From positions 310,001 through 374,000 of the forward strand of contig NZ_CP067395.1 in assembly GCF_017355525.1 (NCBI RefSeq): a stretch of DNA of 64,000 bases. Reading direction: 5' to 3'. This document shows positions 1-8,171 of the stretch, in pieces. This DNA comes from Lysobacter enzymogenes (GTDB lineage: Bacteria; Pseudomonadota; Gammaproteobacteria; Xanthomonadales; Xanthomonadaceae). Under the pieces are notes generated by a model. It was not told the DNA's origin. It made no database searches and was given only the letters and a program-made list of their open reading frames with translations. The translations under genes and the position numbers were made by a program. Numbering within the stretch: position 1 is the first letter of the stretch; every line of letters starts with the position of its first letter.

Positions 1-128
1 TCGGCGGGACGCGCGGCCTGCGACGGCGCCGCGGCGAACGCCGGTAGCGTGGGCAGGACGCCGGCGACTGCGGCGAGCAGCGGTACGCGCAGCAGGGTAC
101 GGCGGGAGGCATCGTGTTCGGCGGTCAT
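1..128 (-). CDS. Exported protein with Tat-like signal, 5' end only
   Basis: Only the first 42 codons lie in the window; the gene runs off the left edge. The N-terminus contains SRRTLL followed by a hydrophobic alanine/leucine stretch and an AFA-A cleavage-like site, which fits a twin-arginine signal peptide. The ATG at 126-128 is preceded on the minus strand by AGGA about 6 bases upstream. It sits about 50 bases downstream of the DUF1579-like gene on the same strand, so the two are probably co-transcribed. The mature part is not visible, so no function can be given. Confidence 0.6.
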   Translation of the reverse strand, partial: MTAEHDASRRTLLRVPLLAAVAGVLPTLPAFAAAPSQAARPA

Positions 129-178
129 GGGCGTTCCTGGAAACGGGGACATCGCGGGCTGGACACGGCGGCGGTCGG

Positions 179-814
179 TCAGGCGCCGCCGTCGCCGATC
201 CGGGTATCGGTGGCGAGCCAGTTGGTTTCCCACTGCTGGCCGCCGTCGGCCGAGAAGGCCTGTTCGAACAGGCAGCGTTCGGGTTGCGGGCAGTGGATGC
301 GGAAGCGCACCCGGATCGGCCGGCCGTCGAAAGTGTCGTCGCCGAAGAACTCGCCGCGTCCTTGCGCGAACCCGCCGGTCAGCGCCGCGGTCAGCGCGCC
401 GTCGCGCAGGTTCGCGTAGTGGATGCGCCATTGCCGCGTCGCCGGTTCGTACAGACGCAGGGCCACGCCGTCGATGCGGCCGGCCGGACCGGCGATCGCC
501 AGTTCGGCGAAGTTGGCGCGGCCGCCGAGCACTGGGACGACACGGGTGGTGCCGGTGTAGTCCAGCCATCGGTCGGAGCCGCTCAGCGGCTTGGCCAGAC
601 GCCGCACCTGGGTGCGCCACAGGCCGGTTTCGAAATCGAAGTCGTGTTGCGCGCGGTCGATAGCGGCAGGCGGCGCGACCGGCGCGGCGGCGCGCGCGGC
701 CTGCGTGCCGGCGCTTTGCGCCTGGGTCGGCGCCAGGGCCAGGGCCAACAGCGACGCCAGCGCACCGGCGGTCAGGGACAAGCTCAGGCAGCGGGAGGTG
801 GCATAGCCTTGCAT
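179..814 (-). CDS. Exported DUF1579-like protein
   Basis: The product has 211 residues, with an N-terminal signal peptide (LSLSLTAGALASLLALALA, then TQAQSA) and a body resembling the DUF1579 group: FDFETGLWRTQVRR near the mature N-terminus, then W-L-DYTGT and VPVLGGRANFAEL. Family members are small beta-rich proteins of unknown function, so no reaction is proposed. The open frame extends upstream to 946, but the signal peptide fits immediately after the ATG at 814. The upstream extension is arginine-rich and would overlap the region before the divergent lipoprotein gene. The neighbour downstream is another exported protein. Confidence 0.6.
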   Translation of the reverse strand: MQGYATSRCLSLSLTAGALASLLALALAPTQAQSAGTQAARAAAPVAPPAAIDRAQHDFDFETGLWRTQVRRLAKPLSGSDRWLDYTGTTRVVPVLGGRANFAELAIAGPAGRIDGVALRLYEPATRQWRIHYANLRDGALTAALTGGFAQGRGEFFGDDTFDGRPIRVRFRIHCPQPERCLFEQAFSADGGQQWETNWLATDTRIGDGGA

Positions 815-957
815 GGCGCGCTCGCGGGGAAGTCCGCCGCGACTGTGCGTCGCCGCGCGGTGCGGCCTCAAGGGCCAGTTTGCGGTTCGCGGGCAGGCCA
901 CTTCGCTACCGCCGCGGCGCGCGTTAGGCTGAAGGCCGGAACGCAAAGGAGATGCGC

Positions 958-1905
958 ATGCCGGCGAGACCTCGCAACGCAGCGGCAGGCTTGATCTGTA
1001 TCGCCGCGCTGTGCGCGGCCTGCTCGGGGCCCGAGCGCGGCGCCGCGTCTGCGTCCGCGCCCAAGCCCGCCGCCGCGCCCGCGCGCGCCGCGGCCACGCC
1101 GTTGCCGCCGCAGGCGCGCGAGTACCGCACCGACCACTACGCGATCTTCAGCACCGCCACGCCGCGCCAGACCGTGCAGGTGGCGACCGCGGTGGAAGCG
1201 CTGTACCGCGCCTACGGCGAATTCTTCGCCCTGCCGCCGGCCGCGGCCGACGCGCGCCTGCGCCTGATCCTGTACCGCGACCGCGCCGAGTTCTCCGCGT
1301 TCAACACCTCCATGCCGTGGGCCGAGGCGTATTACCGCAAGCCGTACTGCCACGCCTACTTCGCGCAGGACGCGGCCAACCCGTATCACTGGATGCTGCA
1401 CGAGGCGACTCATCAGTTGCACACCGAACGCGCCGGTTTCTCGCGCGCCAAGTGGATCAACGAAGGCGTGGCCAGTTACTTCGGCGCGAGCCGGCTCGAC
1501 GGCGCGCGGTTGCGGCCGGGCAGCATCGACGCGCAGGCGTATCCGATCTGGTGGCTGCCCGATCTGCCTCTGACCGGCTCGCTGGAACGCGACCTGCGCT
1601 CGGGCCTGCTGATTCCGCTGCGGCAACTGATCGAGGACACCGGGCCGCCGATCGGCGGCAAGCACCTGAACGTGTACTACCTGGAGTACTGGAGCCTGTC
1701 GCACTTCCTGTTCCACCACCGCGACGGCGCGCATGCCGCGGCGTACCGGCGGCTGATGCGCGGGCGCGGCAGCGCGGCGGAATTCGAGGCCGAGCTGGGG
1801 CCGATCGAGACGCTGCAGACGCAGTGGTACGCGTATCTGCTGGAAAAGCGCGCCGAAATCGCGGATGGCGGTGCGTTGGCGGATGCCGCGCCGGCGCGGC
1901 GCTGA
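958..1905 (+). CDS. HExxH metallopeptidase-like lipoprotein
   Basis: A 315-residue lipoprotein. The signal peptide ends in a lipobox with the lipidated cysteine at about residue 22 (AACSG), followed by an Ala/Pro-rich linker to about residue 55. The catalytic-looking core has HEATH at residues 148-152 and NEGVASYFG with a glutamate at 169, the layout of a gluzincin zinc site (two His, then Glu about 17 residues later). It is probably a membrane-anchored periplasmic peptidase; the substrate is unknown. Two ATGs are in frame. The one at 958 was chosen because AAAGGAG lies 6 bases upstream, whereas the ATG at 952 abuts that site. It is divergent from the DUF1579-like gene. Confidence 0.7.
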   Translation: MPARPRNAAAGLICIAALCAACSGPERGAASASAPKPAAAPARAAATPLPPQAREYRTDHYAIFSTATPRQTVQVATAVEALYRAYGEFFALPPAAADARLRLILYRDRAEFSAFNTSMPWAEAYYRKPYCHAYFAQDAANPYHWMLHEATHQLHTERAGFSRAKWINEGVASYFGASRLDGARLRPGSIDAQAYPIWWLPDLPLTGSLERDLRSGLLIPLRQLIEDTGPPIGGKHLNVYYLEYWSLSHFLFHHRDGAHAAAYRRLMRGRGSAAEFEAELGPIETLQTQWYAYLLEKRAEIADGGALADAAPARR

Positions 1906-2110
1906 ACGCGCCACGGCAAAGGGCGAGGTGCGTTCGCCCGCTGCGGCCTCGCAGGAAGCGGCGCCAGCGCGCGCGGGGCGCGATTGCGCGCGCAACCGGT
2001 ACCTCCGACGTTGACAGCGCCAGCGGCGGAGCATTGAATTCTCCGTATCGGGCCGGTGTGCGAGACACGAAGATTTCTTTGGCCAGCCTCAATTATTTCT
2101 TGGAGCGGTC

Positions 2111-2983
2111 ATGGCCCACACCCGTATCAACCTCGGCGCGCTGAAAGCCTTCGAAGCCGCCGCGCGCGCGCTCAGCCTGACCCGCGCCGCCGACGAGCTC
2201 AACGTCACCCAGGCCGCGGTCAGCCATCAGGTGCGCTTGCTGGAGAACCAGCTCGGCGTCGAACTGTTCCGCCGCCTGCCGCGCGGACTGGCGTTGACCG
2301 ACGAAGGCCTGAGCCTGCTGCCGGCGATCCAGGAGGCCTTCGACCGCATCGACAGCGCGCTCGACCGGGCCGGCGACGGCCTGGCGCGCGAAGTGGTGCA
2401 CGTCGGCGCGGTCGGCACCTTCGCCTGCGGTTGGCTGTTGCCGCGGCTGGCCGAGTTCGCGCGTCTGCATCCGTCGGTCGACGTGCGCCTGAGCACCCAC
2501 AACAACCGCGTCGACCCGGCCGGCGAAGGCCTCGACTACGCGGTGCGCTTCGGCCGCGGCACCTGGCCCGGCATGGAGAGCCGCTTCCTGATGCCCGCGC
2601 CGCTGACGCCGCTGTGCACGCCGACGCTCGCCCAGCAACTGCGCGACCCGGCCGAACTGGCGCGTTTCCCGCTGCTGCGCTCGTACTTCGTCGACGACTG
2701 GCGGCTGTGGTTCGAAGCCGCGCAGGCGGTGCCGTGCGGCCCGATCAACGGGACCATCTTCGATTCCTCGCTGACGATGGTGCAGTGCGCGCTGCAAAAC
2801 CTCGGCGTGGCCTTGGCGCCGCCGTCGATGTTCGCGCGCGAGATCGCGCAAGGCTCGCTGGTGCAGCCGTTCGCGACCATGCTCGACGCCGGCAGCTATT
2901 GGCTCACGCGGCTGGCGTTGAAGCCGGCGGGAGACGGCGCGTCGGCGTTCGCCGCCTGGCTGGAGCGGGCCTGCGCGGAATAA
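2111..2983 (+). CDS. ampR: AmpR-type LysR transcriptional regulator
   Basis: A 290-residue LysR-family regulator. The N-terminal winged helix contains LSLTRAADELNVTQAAVSHQ (about residues 20-39) followed by LFRRLPRGLALTDEGLSLLP. The effector domain carries AmpR-type signatures: VGAVGTFACGWLLPRL, RLSTHNNRVD, GLDYAVRFGRGTW, FDSSLTMVQ and the C-terminal FATMLDAGSYWLTRL. AmpR senses muropeptides and normally controls a divergently transcribed beta-lactamase gene. Here the upstream gene is a same-strand metallopeptidase, so the usual partner is missing. GGAG lies 7 bases before the ATG. It could instead be a closely related GcvA/AmpR-like regulator of another target. Confidence 0.8.
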   Translation: MAHTRINLGALKAFEAAARALSLTRAADELNVTQAAVSHQVRLLENQLGVELFRRLPRGLALTDEGLSLLPAIQEAFDRIDSALDRAGDGLAREVVHVGAVGTFACGWLLPRLAEFARLHPSVDVRLSTHNNRVDPAGEGLDYAVRFGRGTWPGMESRFLMPAPLTPLCTPTLAQQLRDPAELARFPLLRSYFVDDWRLWFEAAQAVPCGPINGTIFDSSLTMVQCALQNLGVALAPPSMFAREIAQGSLVQPFATMLDAGSYWLTRLALKPAGDGASAFAAWLERACAE

Positions 2984-3016
2984 GCACGGACGCGGCCGGA
3001 CGTCGCGGCCGCCGGG

Positions 3017-3388
3017 TCACTCCGGCGCGGGCGCGAACACGCGCAGGCGATGTCCGTCCGGATCGAGCGCGACGAAGCTGCGGCCGAAATCCAGTTCCAC
3101 CGGCGCTTGCGCGATCGACAGCCCGCGGCTGAGCCAGTCGGCGTGCAATGCATCGACGGCCTGATAATCGGCGACCGCAAACGCCAGCTCGACGCCGCCG
3201 AACGCCGGCGGCGCGGCGGGCTCGACGGTATGCCGCGACCACAGCCCCAGGCGCAGGCCGGAATCGAACGCGAACAAGGCGAAGGTCGGCGACGCCTCCA
3301 GCGGCGCGCGGCCGAGCAGGTCGGCGTAGAACGCCGCGCTGGCGTCGGGGCGGTCGACATAGAGCAGAACGAGGTTGCAGTCGGGCAT
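3017..3388 (-). CDS. VOC-family (glyoxalase/bleomycin-resistance fold) protein
   Basis: A 123-residue single VOC domain: VLLYVDRPDASAAFYADLLG at the start and FVALDPDGHRLRVFAP at the end, the usual first and last beta-alpha-beta elements. VOC proteins are metal-dependent isomerases, dioxygenases or antibiotic-binding proteins; nothing visible here distinguishes between them. The start at 3388 is the one beginning directly with the fold; the open frame extends to 3532 but encodes only low-complexity basic residues. It is convergent with ampR and lies 150 bases downstream of the TetR gene on the same strand, so the TetR protein may control it. Confidence 0.75.
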   Translation of the reverse strand: MPDCNLVLLYVDRPDASAAFYADLLGRAPLEASPTFALFAFDSGLRLGLWSRHTVEPAAPPAFGGVELAFAVADYQAVDALHADWLSRGLSIAQAPVELDFGRSFVALDPDGHRLRVFAPAPE

Positions 3389-3538
3389 GGCGGGGTCCTG
3401 TCGGTGGGGCCGGTGGCGGCGGGTCGACAGGAGCGTGGGGTGGGGGTGCTGACAGGGGTTGTCAGCAGAGGTGCGGGCGCCGATGTTCGAAATTGATTGC
3501 GGGCTTGGACGCTGCGCGAATGCTCGGGCCACCGCAGA

Positions 3539-4141
3539 TCAAGCGAGCGATTTGCGCAACAACCACACCATCGCATTCTCCACCTCAACCGCATCCGCGC
3601 CCGCATCGATCTCCAACGCCGCGCGATCGAACGCGGCCGAAAGCAAACGGGCCAGCGCGTCGCAGTCGACGTCTTTCATTCCCAATGCCTCGACCAGCCC
3701 TTCGCGCAAGGTGCTGCCGGCGTTGGCCTGATCGATCGCCAGGGCCTGCTCCGCACCTAATGTGGCCGGGCCCTCGATCAGCAACAAACGGGTACGGCCG
3801 GGCATGGTCATGCTGTGCAGATACGCCTCGGCGCCGGCGATGAGCGCGGCTTGTGCGCTCAGGCCGGGGCGGGCGGCGGCGAGGATGTCGTCGCGCACGG
3901 CCGCGGCCTCGGCCTCCAGCACCTGCCGGAACAGGTCCTGTTTGTCGCTGAAGTGGTGGTACAGCGCGCCGCGGGTGATGGCGGCGGCCGTGGCGATCTC
4001 GGGCGTCGAGGTGCCGCCATAGCCCTTGAGCACGAACAGCGAGCGTGCGGCCTGGAGCAGGGCGCGGCGGGTGGATTCGGTGCGTTCGCGGTTGCTGCGC
4101 ACGGTGCGGGCCGATGGACGGCCGTCGCTGGGTGTTTTCAT
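3539..4141 (-). CDS. TetR/AcrR-family repressor
   Basis: A 200-residue TetR-type regulator. The N-terminal helix-turn-helix region reads LLQAARSLFVLKGYGGTS, then ITRGALYHHFSDKQDLF (about residues 27-70), followed by an all-helical ligand domain. It is divergent from a VOC-family gene, and two palindromic operator-like sites fill the 83-base gap. The upstream palindrome begins at the base next to this ATG, leaving no room for a leader. Either the mRNA is leaderless or translation starts downstream, for example at the GTG at 4102. Autoregulation plus control of the VOC gene is the likely arrangement. Confidence 0.85.
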   Translation of the reverse strand: MKTPSDGRPSARTVRSNRERTESTRRALLQAARSLFVLKGYGGTSTPEIATAAAITRGALYHHFSDKQDLFRQVLEAEAAAVRDDILAAARPGLSAQAALIAGAEAYLHSMTMPGRTRLLLIEGPATLGAEQALAIDQANAGSTLREGLVEALGMKDVDCDALARLLSAAFDRAALEIDAGADAVEVENAMVWLLRKSLA

Positions 4142-4158
4142 ACATGCAGCCTGTATGT
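4142..4158. promoter_or_regulatory. TetR operator-like palindrome 1
   Basis: ACATGCAGCCTGTATGT is a 17-base palindrome with one mismatch between its halves, abutting the TetR start codon. Its centre is 29 bases from the second site. The half-site CTGTATGT is shared by both sites. Confidence 0.7.
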
Positions 4159-4169
4159 TAATTTTTACC

Positions 4170-4188
4170 TACATACAGACTGTATGTA
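4170..4188. promoter_or_regulatory. TetR operator-like palindrome 2
   Basis: TACATACAGACTGTATGTA is a perfect 19-base palindrome in the TetR/VOC intergenic gap. It resembles the TACATACA...TGTATGTA type of AcrR-like operators. Binding by the adjacent TetR protein is inferred from position and symmetry. Confidence 0.8.
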
Positions 4189-4224
4189 AAACCCTTGCGA
4201 CCGACAAGCCAGAGGCCGACCTCC

Positions 4225-4650
4225 ATGAAAATCAGCAGCTACTACCCCGTGATCATGACCGGCGACGTAGCCGGCACCGCCGCCTTCTACCAAGCCCATT
4301 TCGGCTTCGTAGCCCTGTTCGCCGCCGACTGGTACGTCCACCTGCAATCGGCCCAAGACCCCTGCGTCAACCTAGCCGTCCTCGACGGCACCCACTCCAC
4401 CATCCCCGAATCCGGCCGCGGCCTGGTCGGCGGCCTGTTGCTGAACTTCGAAGTCGAAGACGTCGACGCCGTCCACGACCGTTTCCTCGCCGCCGGCCTG
4501 CCGATCCTGTTGAGCTTGCGCGACGAAGCCTTCGGCCAACGCCATTTCATCACCGCCGATCCCAACGGCGTGCTGCTCGACATCATCAAGCCGATCCCGC
4601 CGAGCGCGGAGTTCGCCGCGCAGTACGAGGCGGGCGCGCTGCCGGTTTGA
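4225..4650 (+). CDS. VOC-family glyoxalase-like protein
   Basis: A 141-residue VOC protein starting [22 protein letters not shown] and ending with [20 protein letters not shown], consistent with one complete glyoxalase/bleomycin-resistance domain. It is divergent from the TetR repressor, with two operator palindromes between them, so it is the probable regulated target, perhaps in detoxification or drug binding. The ATG at 4225 was chosen because the fold begins there and AGAGG lies about 10 bases upstream; an upstream TTG is in frame but adds only basic residues. Confidence 0.8.
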   Translation: MKISSYYPVIMTGDVAGTAAFYQAHFGFVALFAADWYVHLQSAQDPCVNLAVLDGTHSTIPESGRGLVGGLLLNFEVEDVDAVHDRFLAAGLPILLSLRDEAFGQRHFITADPNGVLLDIIKPIPPSAEFAAQYEAGALPV

Positions 4651-4693
4651 AGGCAACAGGCAACGCCGCCCAGAGGCGAGCATGGCGCCGTCT

Positions 4694-5119
4694 TCAGCCC
4701 GCGCTGACCACGCCCGTCGCCAACGCCGCCGCCTCATCGGCGAACATCGCCATCGCGGTGTTCATGCGCTTGAAGCCCAGGTGCAGATAGAAACCTTCCT
4801 TGCCCGGATTGGCGTAGAGCAGGATCTTGCGGTGGCCCTGCGCGCGTTGCACCAAGGCTTGGACGATGGCCTTGCCCAGGCCGGTACCTTGCTGTTGCGG
4901 ATGCACGGCGACGTCGCTGATGTAGGCGCAGTCCACGCCGTCGGCCAGCGCGCGGCCGGCGCCGACCAGGCGGCCATCGGCGTAGACCAGGACGACGTAG
5001 CGGCTGTTGCCGAACGCGGTGCGCAGGTAATCCGGGCTTTTTTCGCCAAGCGGCGCGATCCGGTACAGCTCGGACAAGGCGTCCCAGTCCACATCGCGAA
5101 GATGGTCGATCCATTGCAT
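4694..5119 (-). CDS. GNAT-family N-acetyltransferase
   Basis: A 141-residue single GNAT domain. The acetyl-CoA-binding motif A reads ISDVAVHPQQQGTGLGKAIV (about residues 67-86), followed by ILLYANPGKEGFYLHLGFKR, the typical end of the fold. GNAT enzymes move an acetyl group from acetyl-CoA to an amine on a small molecule or protein; the substrate cannot be read from the sequence. It lies just downstream of the DMT exporter on the same strand, 55 bases away, so the two may be co-transcribed. Its 3' end faces that of the VOC gene. Confidence 0.85.
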   Translation of the reverse strand: MQWIDHLRDVDWDALSELYRIAPLGEKSPDYLRTAFGNSRYVVLVYADGRLVGAGRALADGVDCAYISDVAVHPQQQGTGLGKAIVQALVQRAQGHRKILLYANPGKEGFYLHLGFKRMNTAMAMFADEAAALATGVVSAG

Positions 5120-5174
5120 GGTGCGGGCTCCAGATGAGTCGGTTTCGAAATCGGCGCATAGGCCGTTCGTCGGG

Positions 5175-6068
5175 TCAGTGCGCTTCGCGCCGTGCCAGCC
5201 ACACGCCGGCCAGAATCAGCGCGCCGGCCGCGGCCATCGATGCGGTCACCGGTTCGTCCAGCAGCAACCACGCCCAGGCCACGCCGAACAACGGAATCAG
5301 GTAGGTCACCAGCGAGGTGCGCGCGGCGCCGATGCGCGCCACCAGGCGATAGAACAGCGCGTAGGCCAGACCGGTGCACAGCAGGCCGAGCATCAGCGCC
5401 GCGCCCCAGGCGCGCGCGGGGATCGCCTGTTGCGGCCAGTGCGCGATCGCCAGCGGCAGCATCAGCAGCGCCGCGCTGAGCAGGGTCGCGCCGGCCACCG
5501 CCGCCGGCGGCAGGCCGCCGAGATGGCGCCGCACCAGATGCAGGCCGACGCCGTACAGGAAGGCCGCCGCGCAGCCGGCCGCGACCGCCCAGCCGATGCC
5601 CGCGCCGGCGGTCTTGCCGGCCGCCAGCACGCCGACTCCGGCGAAACCGCCGAGCAGCGCCAGCGCGCGCCGGCCGCCGATCTTCTCGCCGAAGAACACG
5701 AAGCCGACCAGCGCCGCGAACAACACGGTCAGGGCGCTGGTGATCGCGCCGATCCCGGCCGGCGCGCGCTCGGCGCCCCAGGCGAACAGCACGAACGGCA
5801 CCGCCGAGTTGACCGCGCCGACCAAGGCGAGCTTGGGCCACAAGCGCAGCGGAAACTGCGCCCGCGCCCGCCACAGCAGCGGCGCCAGCACCGCGGCGCC
5901 GAGCGCCAGGCGCAGTTCGACCAGCGGCACCGGCCCGAACGCCGGCGCGGCCAGACGCATGAACAGGAACGACACGCCCCAGATCGCGGCCAGCGCGGGC
6001 AGTTCCAGCGCGTCCAGGCGCAGGCGGGCGGCGAAGCCGGTTGAGGCGGGGGCGAGGGCGGCGTTCAT
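5175..6068 (-). CDS. EamA/DMT-superfamily inner-membrane transporter
   Basis: A 297-residue protein with about ten hydrophobic segments in two EamA repeats: the first starts at LPALAAIWGVSFLFMRLAA, the second at GIGWAVAAGCAAAFLYGVGL. It ends LLLDEPVTASMAAAGALILAGVWLA. Members export metabolites, amino acids or drugs. The start at 6068 (MNAALAPA) was preferred because TAGGAC lies upstream; the open frame reaches 6098. It precedes a GNAT gene. Substrate unknown. Confidence 0.85.
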   Translation of the reverse strand: MNAALAPASTGFAARLRLDALELPALAAIWGVSFLFMRLAAPAFGPVPLVELRLALGAAVLAPLLWRARAQFPLRLWPKLALVGAVNSAVPFVLFAWGAERAPAGIGAITSALTVLFAALVGFVFFGEKIGGRRALALLGGFAGVGVLAAGKTAGAGIGWAVAAGCAAAFLYGVGLHLVRRHLGGLPPAAVAGATLLSAALLMLPLAIAHWPQQAIPARAWGAALMLGLLCTGLAYALFYRLVARIGAARTSLVTYLIPLFGVAWAWLLLDEPVTASMAAAGALILAGVWLARREAH

Positions 6069-6592
6069 GGCGGTCCTACCTGAAAGGTGTGGGACCACTG
6101 TAGGCAGATGCTGGACCCATTCGTGATCCAGAACTTGGCAATTTTATGGAGCCAGTTGGCGGGCCGGCCCAAGCCGGCGCGACGTGCTCAGTCGTTGCCG
6201 CCGGGCCCGGCGGTTACGGGCCGCACTCGGCCACAGCCGCGCTTGCGGGCTGCGCGGTTCCCGGTGCGCGACCTTGCTGTGGCCCATTCGCCGAGACCAC
6301 CTCGGCGCGATCCGTCGCGTCGCCCTCGCAACGCCTTTCGGCGCTGGCGCAACGCGCCGCCGTGCTGCCAGAATTGCGCGGCGCTGTGCAGGGGCGGCGT
6401 ACGGAAACGGCGAAGGATGCCGGTTCCCGATGCGATTCTGGATGCGGATTCCCGATGTGGATTCCGAAGCCAGCCGACCGCTTTCGCGCGGCCGGCTGCG
6501 CGGTCCGAGGACGCGCTCGCTCCGGCGCTGCGCACTGCACCCGCCCATGCGGGGCGCGGCTTCGCTTTCCTCTCTCAAGCAAGGATGCCTGC
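6069..6592. other. Intergenic region with no recognised gene
   Basis: About 520 bases between the divergent DMT exporter and TPR-protein genes. Open frames here are arginine-rich and look like shadows. The part nearest the exporter is less GC-rich and probably holds its promoter. Three imperfect 12-13-base tandem copies of GATGCGGATTCC lie at 6429-6466. Confidence 0.5.
6429..6466. repeat. Short tandem repeat, three units
   Basis: Three consecutive imperfect units (GATGCGATTCTG, GATGCGGATTCCC, GATGTGGATTCCG) in noncoding DNA upstream of the TPR-protein gene. No role is evident. Confidence 0.6.
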
Positions 6593-8131
6593 ATGCCTGT
6601 TCGACTCCGTTTCGCCCATGCCGCGGTGTTGGCCAGCCTGGCCGCTCCGGCGTTCGCCGCCGCACCGGCCGTGCCGCCGCAGTGGCAGGTCTACTGGGAC
6701 AAGGTCCAGGCGGCCGACGCCATCGCCGACGACGAGGCCCGCTGCAAGGCCTATCCCGATCTGCCCGGCAACCAGTGGCTGCCCGGCGCCGCGCAAGGGC
6801 GCTGCAGCCTGCTGCGCGCGCCGGCGTGGTCGTTGGATCAGATCGAACAGTCGCTGCGCGGCGGCGGCGCGGCCGAACTCGACCGGCGCTTCGCCGCGTT
6901 GCTGGCCCAGCACTACAACGATCAGGCGCAGCGCGAACAGATCTTCCGCGCGTTCAAGGCTTTCGACGCCAGCGCGCGCGCCAGCGCGGCGGCGCAGCGC
7001 TGGCTGAAAGATTCGCCGCAAAGCGCGTTCGCGCGCGTCGCGTTGGCCAGCCACTACCAGACCATCGGCGAGGACGCGCGCGGCTTCTCGGCGCTGAGCC
7101 AGGTCGGCGAAGCCCAGCAGCAGGACATGCGCACGCAGTTCGCCAAGGCGGTTCCGCTGTACGAGCAAGCGTTGAAGCTCGAGCCCAGGCTGAGCGTCGC
7201 CTGCGTGCAGGAAATGGCCATCGGCCGCCATCTTTCGAAGGAACTGGAGGCGAGCGCGACGCAATACTGCCAGGCGATCGACCCGGATTCTTACTACGTC
7301 GTCTACGGCCGCATCCTCGCCTCGCAGCCGAACTGGGGCGGCTCGATGCCGGCCTTGCGCGCGGCGGTCGAAGACGCGCGCCAGCGGGTCGAGCGCAATC
7401 CGATCCTCGGCGCGCTGGTCGGCGAGGCCGACGGCTTTCCGGTCTCGCCGATCTCCGGCACGCCGATGGTGGCCGGCGAACTGGCGCGGGTGTCGCAACT
7501 GGCGCCGAGCGGGACGCTGATGAGTTATGCCGCGCGCGCCTATGGCCAGCAGGGCGACCATTGGCAGGCGTTCGTCTACGCCTCGCAAGCCACCCGCTAC
7601 TGGCCGCACAACGCGGATTTCCGCGCCTTGCGCGCCACTGCCCTGGTCAGGCTGGAGCGAAGCGACTGGGCCTTGCGCGATTTTCGCCAGGCCGTCGAAG
7701 ACGCGCCGCAGGACGCCGACGCGCTGAGCCAACTGGTGAACTTGCTGTTGCAGGAGGGCAAGACCGACGAAGCGCGCGCGTATGTGGCGCGGATGCGGAC
7801 CGTCGCGCCGGAAAACTTCGGCCGCGCCCAATATTTCCTATGCGCGCAGCTGGCGCAGTCCAGGCAGGTCGGCGGCGAAGCGGTTCGCTGCGTGAACGAA
7901 CTGGCCGCGGCGGTACCGCAGGTTCTGGAGGTGGTGCAATTGCGCGCCTACATTCTGTACATGGCCAAGGACCCGGGCGCGCTGGCGGCGGTCGACGCCT
8001 TGGTGGCCTGGCCCAACCCCGACGACGATGTGCGGCTGCGCGCCGTGATCGACCGCGCGCGCGCCTGGAAGAACGAACTGCAGCCCGGCAATGCGCCGGC
8101 GGCGACACCCGCACCGGCACCGGCGCGCTGA
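6593..8131 (+). CDS. Exported TPR/DUF4034-like protein
   Basis: A 512-residue protein with a clean signal peptide (MPVRLRFAHAAVLASLAAPAFAA). The mature N-terminus has two cysteines (ARCKAYPD, GRCSLL). Next comes a segment like DUF4034 (LDRRFAALLAQHYNDQAQREQIFRAF and following), and then helical tetratricopeptide-type repeats in the C-terminal half (YAARAYGQQGDHWQAFVYAS, ALVRLERSDWALRDFRQAVE, LVNLLLQEGKTDEARAYVAR). It is probably a periplasmic scaffold or interaction protein. The ATG at 6593 has AAGGA about 8 bases upstream, and the long upstream frame lacks coding character. The C-terminus is Ala/Pro-rich. Confidence 0.7.
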   Translation: MPVRLRFAHAAVLASLAAPAFAAAPAVPPQWQVYWDKVQAADAIADDEARCKAYPDLPGNQWLPGAAQGRCSLLRAPAWSLDQIEQSLRGGGAAELDRRFAALLAQHYNDQAQREQIFRAFKAFDASARASAAAQRWLKDSPQSAFARVALASHYQTIGEDARGFSALSQVGEAQQQDMRTQFAKAVPLYEQALKLEPRLSVACVQEMAIGRHLSKELEASATQYCQAIDPDSYYVVYGRILASQPNWGGSMPALRAAVEDARQRVERNPILGALVGEADGFPVSPISGTPMVAGELARVSQLAPSGTLMSYAARAYGQQGDHWQAFVYASQATRYWPHNADFRALRATALVRLERSDWALRDFRQAVEDAPQDADALSQLVNLLLQEGKTDEARAYVARMRTVAPENFGRAQYFLCAQLAQSRQVGGEAVRCVNELAAAVPQVLEVVQLRAYILYMAKDPGALAAVDALVAWPNPDDDVRLRAVIDRARAWKNELQPGNAPAATPAPAPAR

Positions 8132-8171
8132 GCCGCCGCGCCGCCGGCGCCGGATCCGCATGCCCGCCGGG

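Noticed and set aside
1906..2110. Divergent beta-lactamase promoter expected upstream of ampR
   Set aside because: No minus-strand gene begins here; the neighbouring gene is on the same strand as ampR.
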